From Achromobacter sp. UMC71 (GTDB taxonomy: Bacteria > Pseudomonadota > Gammaproteobacteria > Burkholderiales > Burkholderiaceae_B): a DNA stretch of 64,000 bases. Within the stretch, counting starts at the first letter, position 1; every line of letters starts with the position of its first letter. Location: contig NZ_LZZT01000031.1 in the NCBI RefSeq assembly GCF_014170305.1, forward strand, positions 248,001 through 312,000, in the 5' to 3' direction. Both the position numbers and the translations under genes were made by a program. The notes below the pieces were generated by a model. That model was not told the origin of the DNA. It ran no database searches and saw only the letters and a list, made by a program, of their open reading frames with translations. Positions 34,355-44,459 of the stretch are shown in pieces.

Positions 34355-36790
34355 TCAGGCCGCGGGCTTGGCTTCGACCGCCTCGGCCGCCACCGACGCC
34401 TGGTCATCGGCCGCTTGGGCCTGAACGGTTTCCGACTCGGCCTGCACGACGGCGTCGGCTTCGTCATTACCGTCCGCCACCACGGCGTTTTCTGCCTCGG
34501 CGGCCTCTTCCGTCTGCGCGTCGGCCTCGGCATCGGCCACGGCGGCGCCCTTCTTGCGGCGCTCGAAGACCGCGGCGAAGAAGCCGTCGGTGCCATGCAC
34601 GTCGGGACGCAGTTGGACGTACGGGCCTTCCAGCTTCAGGTTTTCGCAACGCGCGGCCAGGATTTCAACGGCATCGACGCGTTCGAAATCCGGATGGCTG
34701 GCCAGGAAGCGCTCGGCCTGCACTTCGTTTTCCTCGGCCAGCAGGCTGCACGTGGCGTACACCAGGCGTCCGCCCGGGGCGACGCAGCGCGCGGCGCTGT
34801 TCAGGATGCGCTCCTGCAATTGGCCCAGTTCGGCCAGCGCCTCGGGGTGCTGGCGCCACTTCAGGTCGGGGTTGCGACGCAGGGTCCCGATGCCGCTGCA
34901 CGGCGCGTCGACCAGCACGCGCTGGGCCTTGCCGGCCAGGCGCTTGACCCGGGTGTCGTTTTCGCTGTCGATGACGACGGGCACGACGTTCGACAGGCCG
35001 CTGCGGGCAAAGCGCGGCTTGGCGCGGGCCAGACGGGCGGCCGAGACGTCGAAGGCGTAGAGCCGGCCGGTCGAGCGCATCAGCGCGCCCAGCAGCAGGG
35101 TCTTGCCGCCGGCGCCGGCGCAGAAGTCGATGATCATTTCGCCGCGGCGCGGAGCCACCAGCAGGGCCAGCAGTTGGCTGCCTTCGTCCTGCACTTCGAT
35201 GCTGCCGTTTTCGAATTGCGGCCAGCGGTTGATGGCCGGACGGCCTTCCATGCGGATGCCCCACGGCGAGTAGGGCATGGCCACGGGTTCGTAGCGGCCG
35301 GCGCTTTGCTGCAGCTCGGTCAACATGGCGTCGCGCTCGGCCTTGAGCGGGTTGACGCGCAGGTCCAGGCTAGCCTGGCGGTTCAGCGCCTCGATCAGGG
35401 TTTCCGGGCTGTCCATGAGCGCGAGGCGCTCGTCGAGCCAGTCGGGGATGCTGCCGCGCACGGCGCGCGGCAGGGTCGCCAGGTCGATCTGCAGCACGCG
35501 CTTGAGCCATTCGGCTTCAGCGGCGTCCATGCCCTCTTCCAGCGCGTCCACGCCCAGCGTCGCGGCCAGGCCCAGGATCGCCAGGCGGCGCGAGGCCGGC
35601 CCGACACCGCTTTCGCCGAACTGGCGGTAGCGGCGCAGGTGGCGCAGCACGTCGTAGACGGCCTCGGCGACCTCGGACCGGTCACGGGCGCCCAGGCCGG
35701 GATGGTGGCGCAGCCAATGCGACAGCGCGGCGTCGGCCGGGTAGGTCCATTGCAGGATCTCGCCCAGCACGCGCTGCACCTGGTCAATGCGGCTGGCGGC
35801 GTAGGACAGGCGCGGGCGATTGAATTGCGGTTTCTGCGGCGCGGCCGCTTCGCGATGGCCGTGGCCGGTCTCGTCGCGCGGGCCGCCGTGGGACGGACGC
35901 GAATCCGGACGGCCTTGGCCTTCGCGGCGGTCCGACCCGTACGAACCACGCTCGCCGCCGCGGTTTTCGCCACGCGGAGCGCCGTAGGACGGGCGCGAGT
36001 CCGGACGGCCTTGGCCTTCGCGGCGGTCCGACCCGTACGAACCACGCTCGCCGCCACGGTTTTCGCCACGCGGAGCGCCGTAGGACGGGCGCGAATCCGG
36101 ACGGCCTTGGCCTTCGCGGCGGTCCGACCCGTACGAACCGCGCTCGCCGCCACGGCTTTCCCCTCGCGGAGCGCCGTAGGATGGGCGCGAATCCGGACGG
36201 CCTTGGCCTTCGCGGCGGTCCGACCCGTACGAACCACGCTCGCCGCCACGGTTTTCGCCACGCGGAGCGCCGTAGGACGGGCGCGAATCCGGACGGCCTT
36301 GGCCTTCGCGGCGGTCCGAACCGTACGAACCACGCTCGCCGCCACGGCTTTCCCCTCGCGGAGCGCCGTAGGATGGGCGCGAATCCGGACGGCCTTGGCC
36401 TTCACGGCGGTCCGAATTGTAGGAACCTCGTTCACCGCCACGGTTTTCGCCGCGCGGCGCGTCGTAGGACGGACGCGGCGTCGGTCGGCCCTGGCCTTCG
36501 CGGCGCTCGGCGCCGTAGGAACCGCGCTCGCCACCCCGGTTTTCGCCTCGCGGGGCGTCATAGGACTGACGCGGAGCCGGACGGCCCTGGCCTTCGCGGC
36601 GCTCGGCGCCGAAGGAGCCGCGGTCTTCGCGGCCGCCGCTGGCGCGCTCGGGACGCGGCGCGCGTTCGCCCGGCGTGGCGCCGCGCGCCTCGCCCTTGGG
36701 ACGCGAGAAGAAGGACCGACCGTCGCGCCCTTCGGCGGCTGCCCTGGGGGCACCGGCCGGACGTGAACGCGGAGATTGGGGTTTGCTCAT
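34355..36790 (-). CDS. RsmB-type rRNA (cytosine-C5) methyltransferase with RGG-like repeat arm and acidic tail
   Basis: An 811-residue protein in three parts. Residues 1-~320 are a disordered, Arg/Gly-rich arm with eight 32-residue repeats. Residues ~325-745 are a standard RsmB/NOP enzyme: NusB-like RNA-binding helices (~340-480), SAM loop DFCAGAGGKT, then the two catalytic cysteines in VDAPCSGIG and ATCSLLAEENE; it would methylate 16S rRNA m5C967 or a related site. The last ~65 residues are Ala/Glu/Asp-rich and strongly acidic. Ordinary RsmB is ~430 residues, so both ends are additions. Confidence 0.88.
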   Translation of the reverse strand: MSKPQSPRSRPAGAPRAAAEGRDGRSFFSRPKGEARGATPGERAPRPERASGGREDRGSFGAERREGQGRPAPRQSYDAPRGENRGGERGSYGAERREGQGRPTPRPSYDAPRGENRGGERGSYNSDRREGQGRPDSRPSYGAPRGESRGGERGSYGSDRREGQGRPDSRPSYGAPRGENRGGERGSYGSDRREGQGRPDSRPSYGAPRGESRGGERGSYGSDRREGQGRPDSRPSYGAPRGENRGGERGSYGSDRREGQGRPDSRPSYGAPRGENRGGERGSYGSDRREGQGRPDSRPSHGGPRDETGHGHREAAAPQKPQFNRPRLSYAASRIDQVQRVLGEILQWTYPADAALSHWLRHHPGLGARDRSEVAEAVYDVLRHLRRYRQFGESGVGPASRRLAILGLAATLGVDALEEGMDAAEAEWLKRVLQIDLATLPRAVRGSIPDWLDERLALMDSPETLIEALNRQASLDLRVNPLKAERDAMLTELQQSAGRYEPVAMPYSPWGIRMEGRPAINRWPQFENGSIEVQDEGSQLLALLVAPRRGEMIIDFCAGAGGKTLLLGALMRSTGRLYAFDVSAARLARAKPRFARSGLSNVVPVVIDSENDTRVKRLAGKAQRVLVDAPCSGIGTLRRNPDLKWRQHPEALAELGQLQERILNSAARCVAPGGRLVYATCSLLAEENEVQAERFLASHPDFERVDAVEILAARCENLKLEGPYVQLRPDVHGTDGFFAAVFERRKKGAAVADAEADAQTEEAAEAENAVVADGNDEADAVVQAESETVQAQAADDQASVAAEAVEAKPAA
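35870..36619 (-). repeat. Eight tandem 96-bp repeats inside the methyltransferase gene
   Basis: Seven full copies and one partial copy of a 96-bp unit encode a 32-residue repeat with key pattern GSYGSDRREGQGRPDSRPSY followed by GAPRGENRGGER. Copies 1 and 2 (upstream end) are most divergent; copies 3-7 are nearly identical at the DNA level, indicating recent expansion. The exact multiple of 3 keeps the frame whatever the copy number. Confidence 0.95.
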
Positions 36791-36877
36791 GGTGTATTCC
36801 AGTGGGGCGGAGGAGTTCCGCCCGATAAAAGCGATTCAGGGCCGCCTGGAGGCAAGCGGCCCGCGATGCAAGATTGC

Positions 36878-37543
36878 CTAGGCCGCAGCCGACCAGGAGA
36901 ACAGGCGGTCGGGGTCGCCCTGCACGTCTACCCGGTGGTCGTTGGTCAGGGTAACCCGGCCTTCGGCCAACCAGCGCACGGCGGCGGGAAAAGCCTGATG
37001 TTCCACCTCTAGTACGCGATTAGCCAGCATTTCGGGGGTATCGCCCGCCAGGACCGGCACGCAGCCCTGGGCGATGATGGGGCCGTGATCCAGCACCGGG
37101 GTCACGAAATGCACGGTGCAGCCGTGCACCCGCACGCCGGTGGCCAGGGCCTGGGCGTGGGTGTGCAGCCCCGGAAACGCCGGCAGCAGTGACGGGTGGA
37201 TGTTGACCAGCCGGCCGGCGTAGTGGTTGACGAAGCCGGGCGTCAGGACCCGCATGAAGCCGGCCAGGATGACGTAATCGGGCGCATGCAGGTCGATTTC
37301 AGCGGCCAGCGCGGCGTCGAAGGCTTCGCGGCTGGCGTAGTCCTTGTGGTACAGCGCGGCGGTGGCGATGCCTTGCTGGGCCGCCCATTCCAGGCCGCCG
37401 GCGTCCGGCCGGCTGGCGATGACGGCCGCGATGCGGGCGGGCCAGCCCTGCTCGCGACAGGCCTGGACCAAGGCCTGCATATTGCTGCCGCGTCCCGAGA
37501 TCAGGATGACGATGCGGCGCTGTGTAGTAGATGTTTCCGGCAA
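36878..37543 (-). CDS. purN: Phosphoribosylglycinamide formyltransferase
   Basis: A ~221-residue GART that transfers formyl from 10-formyl-THF to GAR in purine synthesis. The start of the fold (RRIVILISGRGSNMQ), the catalytic Asn-His-Asp set (NIHPSLLPAFPG, with HGCTVHFVTPVLDHGPI) and the usual end are present. No ATG fits: I choose TTG at 37543, nine codons before the first strand; TTG at 37552 is an alternative. It is divergent from ribF with ~60 bp between starts. Confidence 0.9.
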   Translation of the reverse strand: MPETSTTQRRIVILISGRGSNMQALVQACREQGWPARIAAVIASRPDAGGLEWAAQQGIATAALYHKDYASREAFDAALAAEIDLHAPDYVILAGFMRVLTPGFVNHYAGRLVNIHPSLLPAFPGLHTHAQALATGVRVHGCTVHFVTPVLDHGPIIAQGCVPVLAGDTPEMLANRVLEVEHQAFPAAVRWLAEGRVTLTNDHRVDVQGDPDRLFSWSAAA

Positions 37544-37606
37544 GATGACCAATCCAAATTGGGGATGTCGAACAATCCCGTAATCCAAAATTGTAAACTC
37601 TCGCTC

Positions 37607-38572
37607 GTGAAACCATCGCTGCGCATCTACCGATCCCTTCCTCCGCCCGCTCAGCGCGCTCCTTGCGCGTTGACCATCGGCAATTTCGACGGCGTCCACC
37701 GCGGGCACCAGGCCATGCTGGCGCACGTCTGCCAGGTGGCGCGCGAGCGCGGCCTGACCCCGGCCGTGATGACCTTCGAGCCGCACCCGCGCGAGTATTT
37801 CGCCACGCTGAACCACCGCCCCGAGCTGGCGCCGACCCGCGTGTCGGGCCTGCGCGACAAACTGGCGGCGCTGGCGCGCTACGGCATTTCGCAGGTGGTG
37901 GTGGAGCGCTTCAACGCCCGCCTGGCCGAAATGTCGGCCAATGCCTTCATCGAGAACCTGCTGGTGGCCGGGCTGAATGCCAAATGGCTGCTGGTGGGCG
38001 AAGACTTCCGCTTCGGCCACAAGCGCAGCGGCGACATCGACCTGCTGCGCGAAGCCGGCCTGCGCCATGGCTTCGAGGTGCAGACCCTGGCCGACGTGAC
38101 CGACCGGCACGGCCACCGCATTTCCAGTTCTGAAGTGCGCACCGCCCTGGCGGTGGGCGACCTGGACCGCGCCCGCCACCTGCTGGGCCATCCCTACCAT
38201 ATCAGCGGCCACGTGATCCACGGCCAGAAGCTGGGCCGCACCCTGGGCTTTCCCACCATGAATCTGCGGGTGGCCGAGCGCTGCGCGGCCCGTTCGGGCA
38301 TTTACGTGGTCCAGGTCTATGGCCTGGGCGACCGCGCCCTGCCGGCCGTAGCCAGCCTGGGCGTGCGCCCCACGGTCGAAGACCGCGGCCGCGTGCTGCT
38401 TGAGTCACACCTGCTCGACGAGACCGTCGACGCTTACGGTAAACTCGTGCGTATCGAATTCCTGCACAAGTTGCGGGACGAAGAAAAATTTCCTGACCTC
38501 CCTTCCCTGACTGCCGCCATCGCCGAAGACGCGCGAAACGCGCGCGCCTATTTTGCCGTTCATGGACTATAA
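37607..38572 (+). CDS. ribF: Bifunctional riboflavin kinase/FAD synthetase
   Basis: A 321-residue enzyme making FMN and FAD. The N-terminal adenylyltransferase half has [13 protein letters not shown] (nucleotide HxxH-type motif) and SSSEVRTAL; the C-terminal flavokinase half has [11 protein letters not shown] and ESHLLDE. I take GTG at 37607 ([13 protein letters not shown]) as start, since the conserved N-terminus begins there. It overlaps ileS by 11 bp, a common ribF-ileS-lspA arrangement. Confidence 0.93.
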   Translation: MKPSLRIYRSLPPPAQRAPCALTIGNFDGVHRGHQAMLAHVCQVARERGLTPAVMTFEPHPREYFATLNHRPELAPTRVSGLRDKLAALARYGISQVVVERFNARLAEMSANAFIENLLVAGLNAKWLLVGEDFRFGHKRSGDIDLLREAGLRHGFEVQTLADVTDRHGHRISSSEVRTALAVGDLDRARHLLGHPYHISGHVIHGQKLGRTLGFPTMNLRVAERCAARSGIYVVQVYGLGDRALPAVASLGVRPTVEDRGRVLLESHLLDETVDAYGKLVRIEFLHKLRDEEKFPDLPSLTAAIAEDARNARAYFAVHGL

Positions 38573-41423
38573 AAAGACCCTCAACCTGCCCGATACCCCC
38601 TTCCCCATGCGGGGCGACCTCGCCAAACGCGAGCCCGCCTGGATTGCGCAGTGGGAGGAAAACCACGTCTACCAGGCGATCCGCGCCGCCAGCAAGGGGC
38701 GTCCGCGCTTCGTGCTGCACGACGGCCCGCCCTATGCGAACGGCGACATCCACATCGGCCATGCGGTCAACAAGATCCTGAAGGACATCATCGTCAAGAG
38801 CCGCAACATGGCTGGCTACGACGCGCATTACGTGCCGGGCTGGGATTGCCACGGCATGCCGATCGAGATCCAGATCGAAAAGAAATACGGCAAGCACCTG
38901 CCCGTGGCGGAAGTGCAGTCCAAGGCCCGCGCCTACGCGCTCGAGCAGATCGACCGCCAGCGCAAGGACTTCAAGCGCCTGGGCGTGCTGGGCGGCTGGG
39001 ATCGTCCCTACATGACGATGAACTTCAGCAATGAAGCCGACGAAATCCGCGCGCTGGGCAGCATCCTGGACAAGGGCTACGTGTTCCGCGGCCTGAAGCC
39101 CGTGAACTGGTGTTTCGACTGTGGCTCGGCCCTGGCCGAAGCCGAAGTCGAGTACGCCGACCGCGTCGACCCGGCCGTGGACGTGGCCTTCCCGTTCGCC
39201 GAGCCGGCCAAGCTGGCCCAGGCCTTCGGCCTGAAATCGGTCGAAGACGGCGCCATCGTCATCTGGACCACCACGCCCTGGACCATCCCGTCGAACCAGG
39301 CGCTGAACGTGCACCCGGAAATCGAATACGCGCTGGTGCGCGTGTCGCCCGTGCCCAAGTTCGGTCCGCTGTTGCTGGTGGCCAAGGAACGCGTCCAAGC
39401 CTGCCTGAAATCCTGGGGCCTGGAAGGCGAAGTCATCGCCACCGCCCCCGGCGCCGCCTTGTCGGGCATCGAATTCCGCCATCCGCTGGCCCAGTTCGAA
39501 GCCGCCTACGACCGCAAGTCGCCCGTGTACCTGGGCGACTACGTCACGGCCGACTCGGGCACCGGCGTGGTGCACTCGGCCCCCGCCTACGGTATCGAAG
39601 ACTTCATCTCGTGCAAGGCGCACGGCATGAAGGACACCGACTTCATCAGCCCGGTCATGGGCGATGGCAAGTACGTCGACAGCCTGGCGCTGTTCGGCGG
39701 CCTGTCCATCTGGGATGCCAACCCCAAGATCGTCGAGGCCCTGACCGAAGCCGGCGCGCTGATGCATGTGGAAAAGCACAAGCACAGCTACATGCACTGC
39801 TGGCGCCACAAGACCCCCATCATTTACCGCGCCACCAGCCAATGGTTCGCCGGCATGGACGTGGCCCCGAAAGACGGCGGCCCGACCCTGCGCGAATCGG
39901 CGCTGGCCGGCATCGATGCCACGGCCTTCTACCCGGCCTGGGGCCGCGCCCGCCTGCACGCCATGATCGCCAACCGTCCGGACTGGACCCTGTCGCGCCA
40001 GCGCCAGTGGGGTGTCCCGATGGCGTTCTTCGTGCACAAGGAAACCGGCGAGCTGCATCCGCGCACGTCCGAGCTGCTTGAACAAGTGGCCCAGCGCGTC
40101 GAGCAAGGCGGCATCGAAGCCTGGCAGGCCCTGGATCCCCGCGAACTGCTGGGCGACGAGGCCGACCAATACGAAAAGAACCGCGACACGCTGGACGTCT
40201 GGTTCGATTCCGGCAGCACCCACGCCACCGTACTGGGCGGCAAGGACCACGCCTTCGCCGGTTCGCACGGCGCTGAACTCGCCTGGCCGGCCGACCTGTA
40301 CCTGGAAGGCTCCGACCAGCACCGCGGCTGGTTCCATTCCTCGCTGCTGACCGGCTGCATGCTCTATGGACAGCCGCCCTACAAGGCCCTGCTGACGCAC
40401 GGCTTCGTGGTGGACGGCCAGGGCCGCAAGATGAGCAAGTCGGTGGGCAACGTGATCGCCCCGCAAAAGGTGTCCGACTCGCTGGGCGCGGAAATCCTGC
40501 GCCTGTGGGTCGCGTCCACCGATTATTCGGGCGAGCTGTCGATTTCCGACGAGATCCTCAAGCGCGTGGTCGAAGGCTACCGCCGCATCCGCAACACGCT
40601 GCGCTTCCTGTTGGCCAACCTGGCCGACTTCGACGCCGTGTCGCAATCGGTGCCGTACGGCGAACTGTTCGAGATCGACCGCTATGCGCTGGCCATGACC
40701 GCGCAGATGCAGGCCGAAGTCCAGGCCAACTACGAACGCTACGACTTCCACCCGGCGGTGTCCCGCCTGCAGACGTTCTGCTCGGAAGACCTGGGCGCGT
40801 TCTACCTGGACATCCTGAAAGACCGGCTGTACACCTCGGCGGTTGGCAGCGTCGCCCGCCGCTCGGCCCAGACCGCTTTGCTGGACATCACCCAGACCCT
40901 GCTCAAGCTGATGGCCCCGATCCTGTCGTTCACGGCGGAAGAGGCCTGGAAGGAACTGGCGAACTCGGCCCTGAAGCACCAAGCCGACGCAGCCCGCGTC
41001 ACCATCTTCACCGAGGTCTACCACGCGCTGCCGCCGTTCGCGGACGCCGATGCCCTGTCGACCAAGTGGACGCGCCTGCGCGCCATTCGCGCCGACGTCC
41101 AGCGCAAGCTGGAAGAAGTGCGCACGGCGGGCGACATCGGTTCATCGCTGCAGGCCGAAGTGGACCTGTACGCCAACGGCGAAGACCAGCAACTGCTGGC
41201 CAGCCTGGGCGATGACCTGCGCTTCGTGCTGATCGTGTCGCGCGCCACCGTGCATGCCGGCGAAGGCGAGACCCGCATCCAGGTCACGCCTTCGGCGCAC
41301 AAGAAATGCGAACGCTGCTGGCACTGGCGCCTGGACGTGGGCCAGGATCCGGATCACCCCGAGATCTGCGGCCGCTGCGTGTCCAACCTGTTCGGCTCGG
41401 GCGAAGCCCGCGACAAGGCCTGA
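38562..41423 (+). CDS. ileS: Isoleucyl-tRNA synthetase
   Basis: A 953-residue class I synthetase. HIGH motif ([11 protein letters not shown], ~55-65), the CP1 editing domain with [13 protein letters not shown] (~240), KMSKS ([11 protein letters not shown], ~622) and a C-terminal zinc finger (CERCWHW ... CGRCVSNL) are all present, giving the eubacterial, mupirocin-sensitive-type layout. The start ATG lies inside the ribF stop region (11-bp overlap); lspA begins 2 bp after the stop. Confidence 0.98.
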   Translation: MDYKKTLNLPDTPFPMRGDLAKREPAWIAQWEENHVYQAIRAASKGRPRFVLHDGPPYANGDIHIGHAVNKILKDIIVKSRNMAGYDAHYVPGWDCHGMPIEIQIEKKYGKHLPVAEVQSKARAYALEQIDRQRKDFKRLGVLGGWDRPYMTMNFSNEADEIRALGSILDKGYVFRGLKPVNWCFDCGSALAEAEVEYADRVDPAVDVAFPFAEPAKLAQAFGLKSVEDGAIVIWTTTPWTIPSNQALNVHPEIEYALVRVSPVPKFGPLLLVAKERVQACLKSWGLEGEVIATAPGAALSGIEFRHPLAQFEAAYDRKSPVYLGDYVTADSGTGVVHSAPAYGIEDFISCKAHGMKDTDFISPVMGDGKYVDSLALFGGLSIWDANPKIVEALTEAGALMHVEKHKHSYMHCWRHKTPIIYRATSQWFAGMDVAPKDGGPTLRESALAGIDATAFYPAWGRARLHAMIANRPDWTLSRQRQWGVPMAFFVHKETGELHPRTSELLEQVAQRVEQGGIEAWQALDPRELLGDEADQYEKNRDTLDVWFDSGSTHATVLGGKDHAFAGSHGAELAWPADLYLEGSDQHRGWFHSSLLTGCMLYGQPPYKALLTHGFVVDGQGRKMSKSVGNVIAPQKVSDSLGAEILRLWVASTDYSGELSISDEILKRVVEGYRRIRNTLRFLLANLADFDAVSQSVPYGELFEIDRYALAMTAQMQAEVQANYERYDFHPAVSRLQTFCSEDLGAFYLDILKDRLYTSAVGSVARRSAQTALLDITQTLLKLMAPILSFTAEEAWKELANSALKHQADAARVTIFTEVYHALPPFADADALSTKWTRLRAIRADVQRKLEEVRTAGDIGSSLQAEVDLYANGEDQQLLASLGDDLRFVLIVSRATVHAGEGETRIQVTPSAHKKCERCWHWRLDVGQDPDHPEICGRCVSNLFGSGEARDKA

Positions 41424-41425
41424 AC

Positions 41426-41956
41426 ATGGCCGGCCCCGCCCCTGAAGGCGCCGCGGTGTCCGCGGCGGCTGGCGCGCCCCCCGCCCGGGTGGGCCGCTGG
41501 CTGGCCCTCGCGCTCGTGATCATCGTCCTGGACCAATTGACCAAGGTGTACTTCAACACCTCGTATCAGTACGGCGAACGGGTCAATCTGCTGCCTTTCT
41601 TTGACTTCACGCTGCTGTTCAACCGCGGCGCGGCGTTCAGCTTTTTGGCCTCGGAAGAAGGCTGGCAGCGCTGGCTGTTCACCGCGTTGGGCATCGTGGC
41701 CGCCGTGGTCATCACCGTGATCCTGCGCCGCACCCGCGGCCAGCCGCGGTTCTGCCTGGCGCTGACGCTGATCCTGGGCGGCGCCATCGGCAACGTGATT
41801 GATCGCGTGGTCTATGGCCACGTGGTGGACTTCCTGCTGTTCTATTGGGGCGACTCGTATTTCCCCGCCTTCAACCTGGCGGACGTGGGCATCAGCTGCG
41901 GCGCCGCCCTGCTGGTGCTGGACGAATTGCTGCGCGCGCGCAAGCCTCGGGCCTGA
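41426..41956 (+). CDS. lspA: Lipoprotein signal peptidase (SPase II)
   Basis: A 176-residue inner-membrane aspartic protease that cleaves diacylglyceryl-prolipoproteins before the lipobox Cys. Four membrane helices; catalytic Asp residues in NVIDRVVYGHVVDF (~125) and FNLADVGIS (~152). The Ala/Pro-rich N-terminal ~20 residues are a small extension. It would process the small lipoproteins of this window. It is the last gene of the ribF-ileS-lspA run. Confidence 0.96.
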   Translation: MAGPAPEGAAVSAAAGAPPARVGRWLALALVIIVLDQLTKVYFNTSYQYGERVNLLPFFDFTLLFNRGAAFSFLASEEGWQRWLFTALGIVAAVVITVILRRTRGQPRFCLALTLILGGAIGNVIDRVVYGHVVDFLLFYWGDSYFPAFNLADVGISCGAALLVLDELLRARKPRA

Positions 41957-41977
41957 TTCCCCAGGCTTGCTGCCCCA

Positions 41978-42002
41978 AAAACCCGGCCGATGGCCGGGTT
42001 TT
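41978..42002 (+). terminator. Terminator of ribF-ileS-lspA
   Basis: An 11-bp stem (AAAACCCGGCC / GGCCGGGTTTT) with a 3-nt loop and a T-run, 21 bp after the lspA stop. Confidence 0.92.
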
Positions 42003-42113
42003 GTCTTGTTTGACGCCCCCTATCGGCATGGCGAACGGCGCAATACCGCAATGCAGAATAAAATCACTGTCCGTTCCTCGATTTGACGGCGCTGAACCCG
42101 CCGTCCGACCCTC

Positions 42114-43310
42114 ATGCTCGACCTCGCCCGCAAACGCATCGTCCTCGGTCTGACCGGGGGCATCGCCTGCTACAAAATCGCCGAGCTGGTGCGGCGCATG
42201 ACCGAACAAGGCGCCACCGTCGATGTGGTGATGACCGAGGCGGCCACGCACTTCATCACCCCCGTCACGATGCAAGCCCTGTCGGGCCGCCCGGTGTTCG
42301 TGGATGCGTGGGACGCCCGCGTGCCCAACAACATGGCGCACATCGACCTGACGCGCGGCGCCGACGCCGTGCTGATCGCCCCCGCCAGCACCGACTTCAT
42401 GGCCAAGCTGGCGCACGGCATGGCCGACGACCTGCTGTCCACCCTGTGCGTGGCGCGCGCCTGCCCCTTGCTGGTGGCACCCGCCATGAACCGCGAAATG
42501 TGGGCCAACCCGGCCACGCAACGCAACGTCGCGCAGTTGCGCGCCGACGGCATCAGCGTGCTGGGCCCGTCCGCCGGCGAACAGGCCTGTGGTGAAACGG
42601 GCGACGGCCGCATGCTGGAAGCCCACGAAATCCTGACGGACCTGATCGCCTTCTTCCAGCCCAAGCTGCTGGCTGGGCGCCACGTGCTGCTGACCGCCGG
42701 CCCCACGTCCGAACCCGTGGACCCGGTGCGCGTGCTGAGCAACCGTTCGTCGGGCAAGACCGGCTACGCCCTGGCCCGGGCCGCCCGCGAAGCCGGCGCC
42801 CGCGTCACCCTGATCACCGGCGCCACCGCCCTGCCCGTACCGCGCGGCGTCACCGCCTTGTCGGTCACGACCGCGCGCCAGATGCACGACGCCGTGATGG
42901 CCAGCGCGACCGACGCCGACATCTTCATCGCGGTGGCCGCCGTGGCGGACTGGCGCGTCAAGAACGTCAGCGCGCAAAAGCTGAAGAAAACCAGCGAAGG
43001 CGGCGGCGCGCCGCTGATGGAATTCGAGCCCAACCCCGACATCCTGGCCGAAGTGGCCAAGTTGAAAGACGGCCCGTGGTGCGTGGGCTTTGCCGCCGAA
43101 ACCGAAAAGCTGGCCGAGCATGCCGAAGCCAAGCGCGCGCGCAAGGGCATTCCGCTCTTGGTCGGCAACCTGGCGCACAAGGTCATGGACGCCGACACCA
43201 CCGAACTGGTGTTGTTCGACGCACAGGGTGCGCACCCGCTGCCGGCCGCCGACAAGCTGGACGCCGCGCGCCGCCTGATCGCCGAGATCGCTGCGCGTTT
43301 GCCGGCCTGA
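42114..43310 (+). CDS. coaBC: Phosphopantothenoylcysteine decarboxylase/synthetase
   Basis: A 398-residue bifunctional coenzyme A enzyme. CoaC (N-terminal, FMN-dependent): LGLTGGIACYK, active-site His in NNMAHIDL and the PAMNREMW substrate-clamp motif. CoaB (C-terminal, CTP-dependent): LLTAGPTSEPVDPVR, SNRSSGK, the Lys pair in SAQKLKK and NPDIL. In many proteobacteria a trimeric dut follows; here a terminator and a Bug gene follow instead. Confidence 0.96.
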   Translation: MLDLARKRIVLGLTGGIACYKIAELVRRMTEQGATVDVVMTEAATHFITPVTMQALSGRPVFVDAWDARVPNNMAHIDLTRGADAVLIAPASTDFMAKLAHGMADDLLSTLCVARACPLLVAPAMNREMWANPATQRNVAQLRADGISVLGPSAGEQACGETGDGRMLEAHEILTDLIAFFQPKLLAGRHVLLTAGPTSEPVDPVRVLSNRSSGKTGYALARAAREAGARVTLITGATALPVPRGVTALSVTTARQMHDAVMASATDADIFIAVAAVADWRVKNVSAQKLKKTSEGGGAPLMEFEPNPDILAEVAKLKDGPWCVGFAAETEKLAEHAEAKRARKGIPLLVGNLAHKVMDADTTELVLFDAQGAHPLPAADKLDAARRLIAEIAARLPA

Positions 43311-43361
43311 GCGACCTGATAAATCTGCAATACACATTACAGGCCGCCACCTTCGCACCAA

Positions 43362-43391
43362 AAAAACGCCAGACGAAAGTCTGGCGTTTTT
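43362..43391. terminator. Bidirectional terminator
   Basis: A 13-bp stem (AAAAACGCCAGAC / GTCTGGCGTTTTT) with a GAAA tetraloop between convergent coaBC and the Bug gene. Confidence 0.93.
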
Positions 43392-43455
43392 GCTTGCGTA
43401 GCGCTGCACGACGCCGGCCCAGGCCTGGTCTGGATGCCGGCATCGACCGCCTGCG

Positions 43456-44445
43456 TTACTGCTCCAGGCTGATCTTGGCCACTCGCACGATGTCAGCCCA
43501 TTGCTTGCGGTCATTTTCCAGGAATTGGCCGAATTTCTCGGGCGTCATGCCGGTGACCGGCTCCGAGCCCAGGCCCGCCATCTTCTCGATCACGGCCGGT
43601 TGCTTCAGCACGTCCTGCAACGCGGCGTAATAGGCCGCCAGCACGTTGGCTGGCACGCCTGCCGGGGCGAACACGCCCTGCCAGGTCGGCATGTCGAAGC
43701 CCTTCAGGCCTTGTTCGTCCAGCGTGGGCACGTTGGGCAATTGCGCCGAGCGCTTGAGCGAAGCCACGGCGATGGCCTTGACCTTGCCTTGGCTGGCCAA
43801 GGGCGCGGCGGTCGAGATGTTGTCCATCGTCATGGCGATATGGCCGCCGAGCAGGTCGGTGATGACCGGCGCGGCGCCACGGTAGGCTGCGTGCGGCACC
43901 TTCACGCCCATCTTGTACAGCATGGTCTCGGCGATCAGGTGGTTGGAGATGCCCACGCCGGCGGTGCCGTAGGTAGCGGTGGGCGTCTTCTGGAAGTAGT
44001 CCTTCAGTTCCGCCAGGTTGTTGGCCGGCACGTCCTTGTTGACGATGACGACGTTGGGCTGCACGGCCGCCAGCGTGATGGGCGTGAAATCCGCCGGCTT
44101 GTAATTGGTGCCCTTGGGATTGAGGACATGCGTGATGGCCATGGAGCCGGCAGCCGCGATGCCGATGGTGTAGCCGTCGGGTTGCGATTGCGACAGGCGG
44201 TACGCCATGATGTTGCCGCCGGCGCCGGCCAGGTTCTCGACCACCACGGTCTGCCCCAGGCGCTGCGACAGCGGTTCGGCTAACAGCCGCGCCAGGGTGT
44301 CGGCGGAGCCGCCGGGCGCGAAGCCCACCAGCAGGCGTACCGGCTTGGTCGGCTTCCAGGCATCGGCGGCCAAGGCCGGTGCGGTGGCCAGCGAGGTGGT
44401 GATAAACAGTGCGCCCGCGGCGCGTTGCAAGGTGCTGCTGAACAT
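43456..44445 (-). CDS. Bug-family (TctC) periplasmic solute-binding protein
   Basis: A 329-residue receptor with signal peptide ~1-27 and the family start WKPTKPVRLLVGFAPGGSADTLAR; the conserved GTAGVGISNHL loop follows near 165. It is the last gene of the operon led by pepE and lies 14 bp after aroM, so it probably captures the compound the operon processes. No TctAB partner is present. The ATG at 44445 is chosen for the signal peptide. Confidence 0.9.
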   Translation of the reverse strand: MFSSTLQRAAGALFITTSLATAPALAADAWKPTKPVRLLVGFAPGGSADTLARLLAEPLSQRLGQTVVVENLAGAGGNIMAYRLSQSQPDGYTIGIAAAGSMAITHVLNPKGTNYKPADFTPITLAAVQPNVVIVNKDVPANNLAELKDYFQKTPTATYGTAGVGISNHLIAETMLYKMGVKVPHAAYRGAAPVITDLLGGHIAMTMDNISTAAPLASQGKVKAIAVASLKRSAQLPNVPTLDEQGLKGFDMPTWQGVFAPAGVPANVLAAYYAALQDVLKQPAVIEKMAGLGSEPVTGMTPEKFGQFLENDRKQWADIVRVAKISLEQ

Positions 44446-44459
44446 GAAGTGGTTTCCCC

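Noticed and set aside
35870-36619. CRISPR-like array of regular repeats
   Set aside because: The 96-bp units are contiguous with no unique spacers and encode an in-frame 32-residue protein repeat.
34415-36766. Long plus-strand open frame (783 codons) antisense to the methyltransferase
   Set aside because: It is the mirror of the high-GC coding strand and its repeats; composition is Arg/Ala/Thr-rich with no domain, while the minus frame encodes a complete enzyme.
38202-41024. 940-codon minus-strand open frame antisense to ileS
   Set aside because: No motif, His/Arg/Gly-rich composition typical of a shadow frame; ileS is unambiguous.
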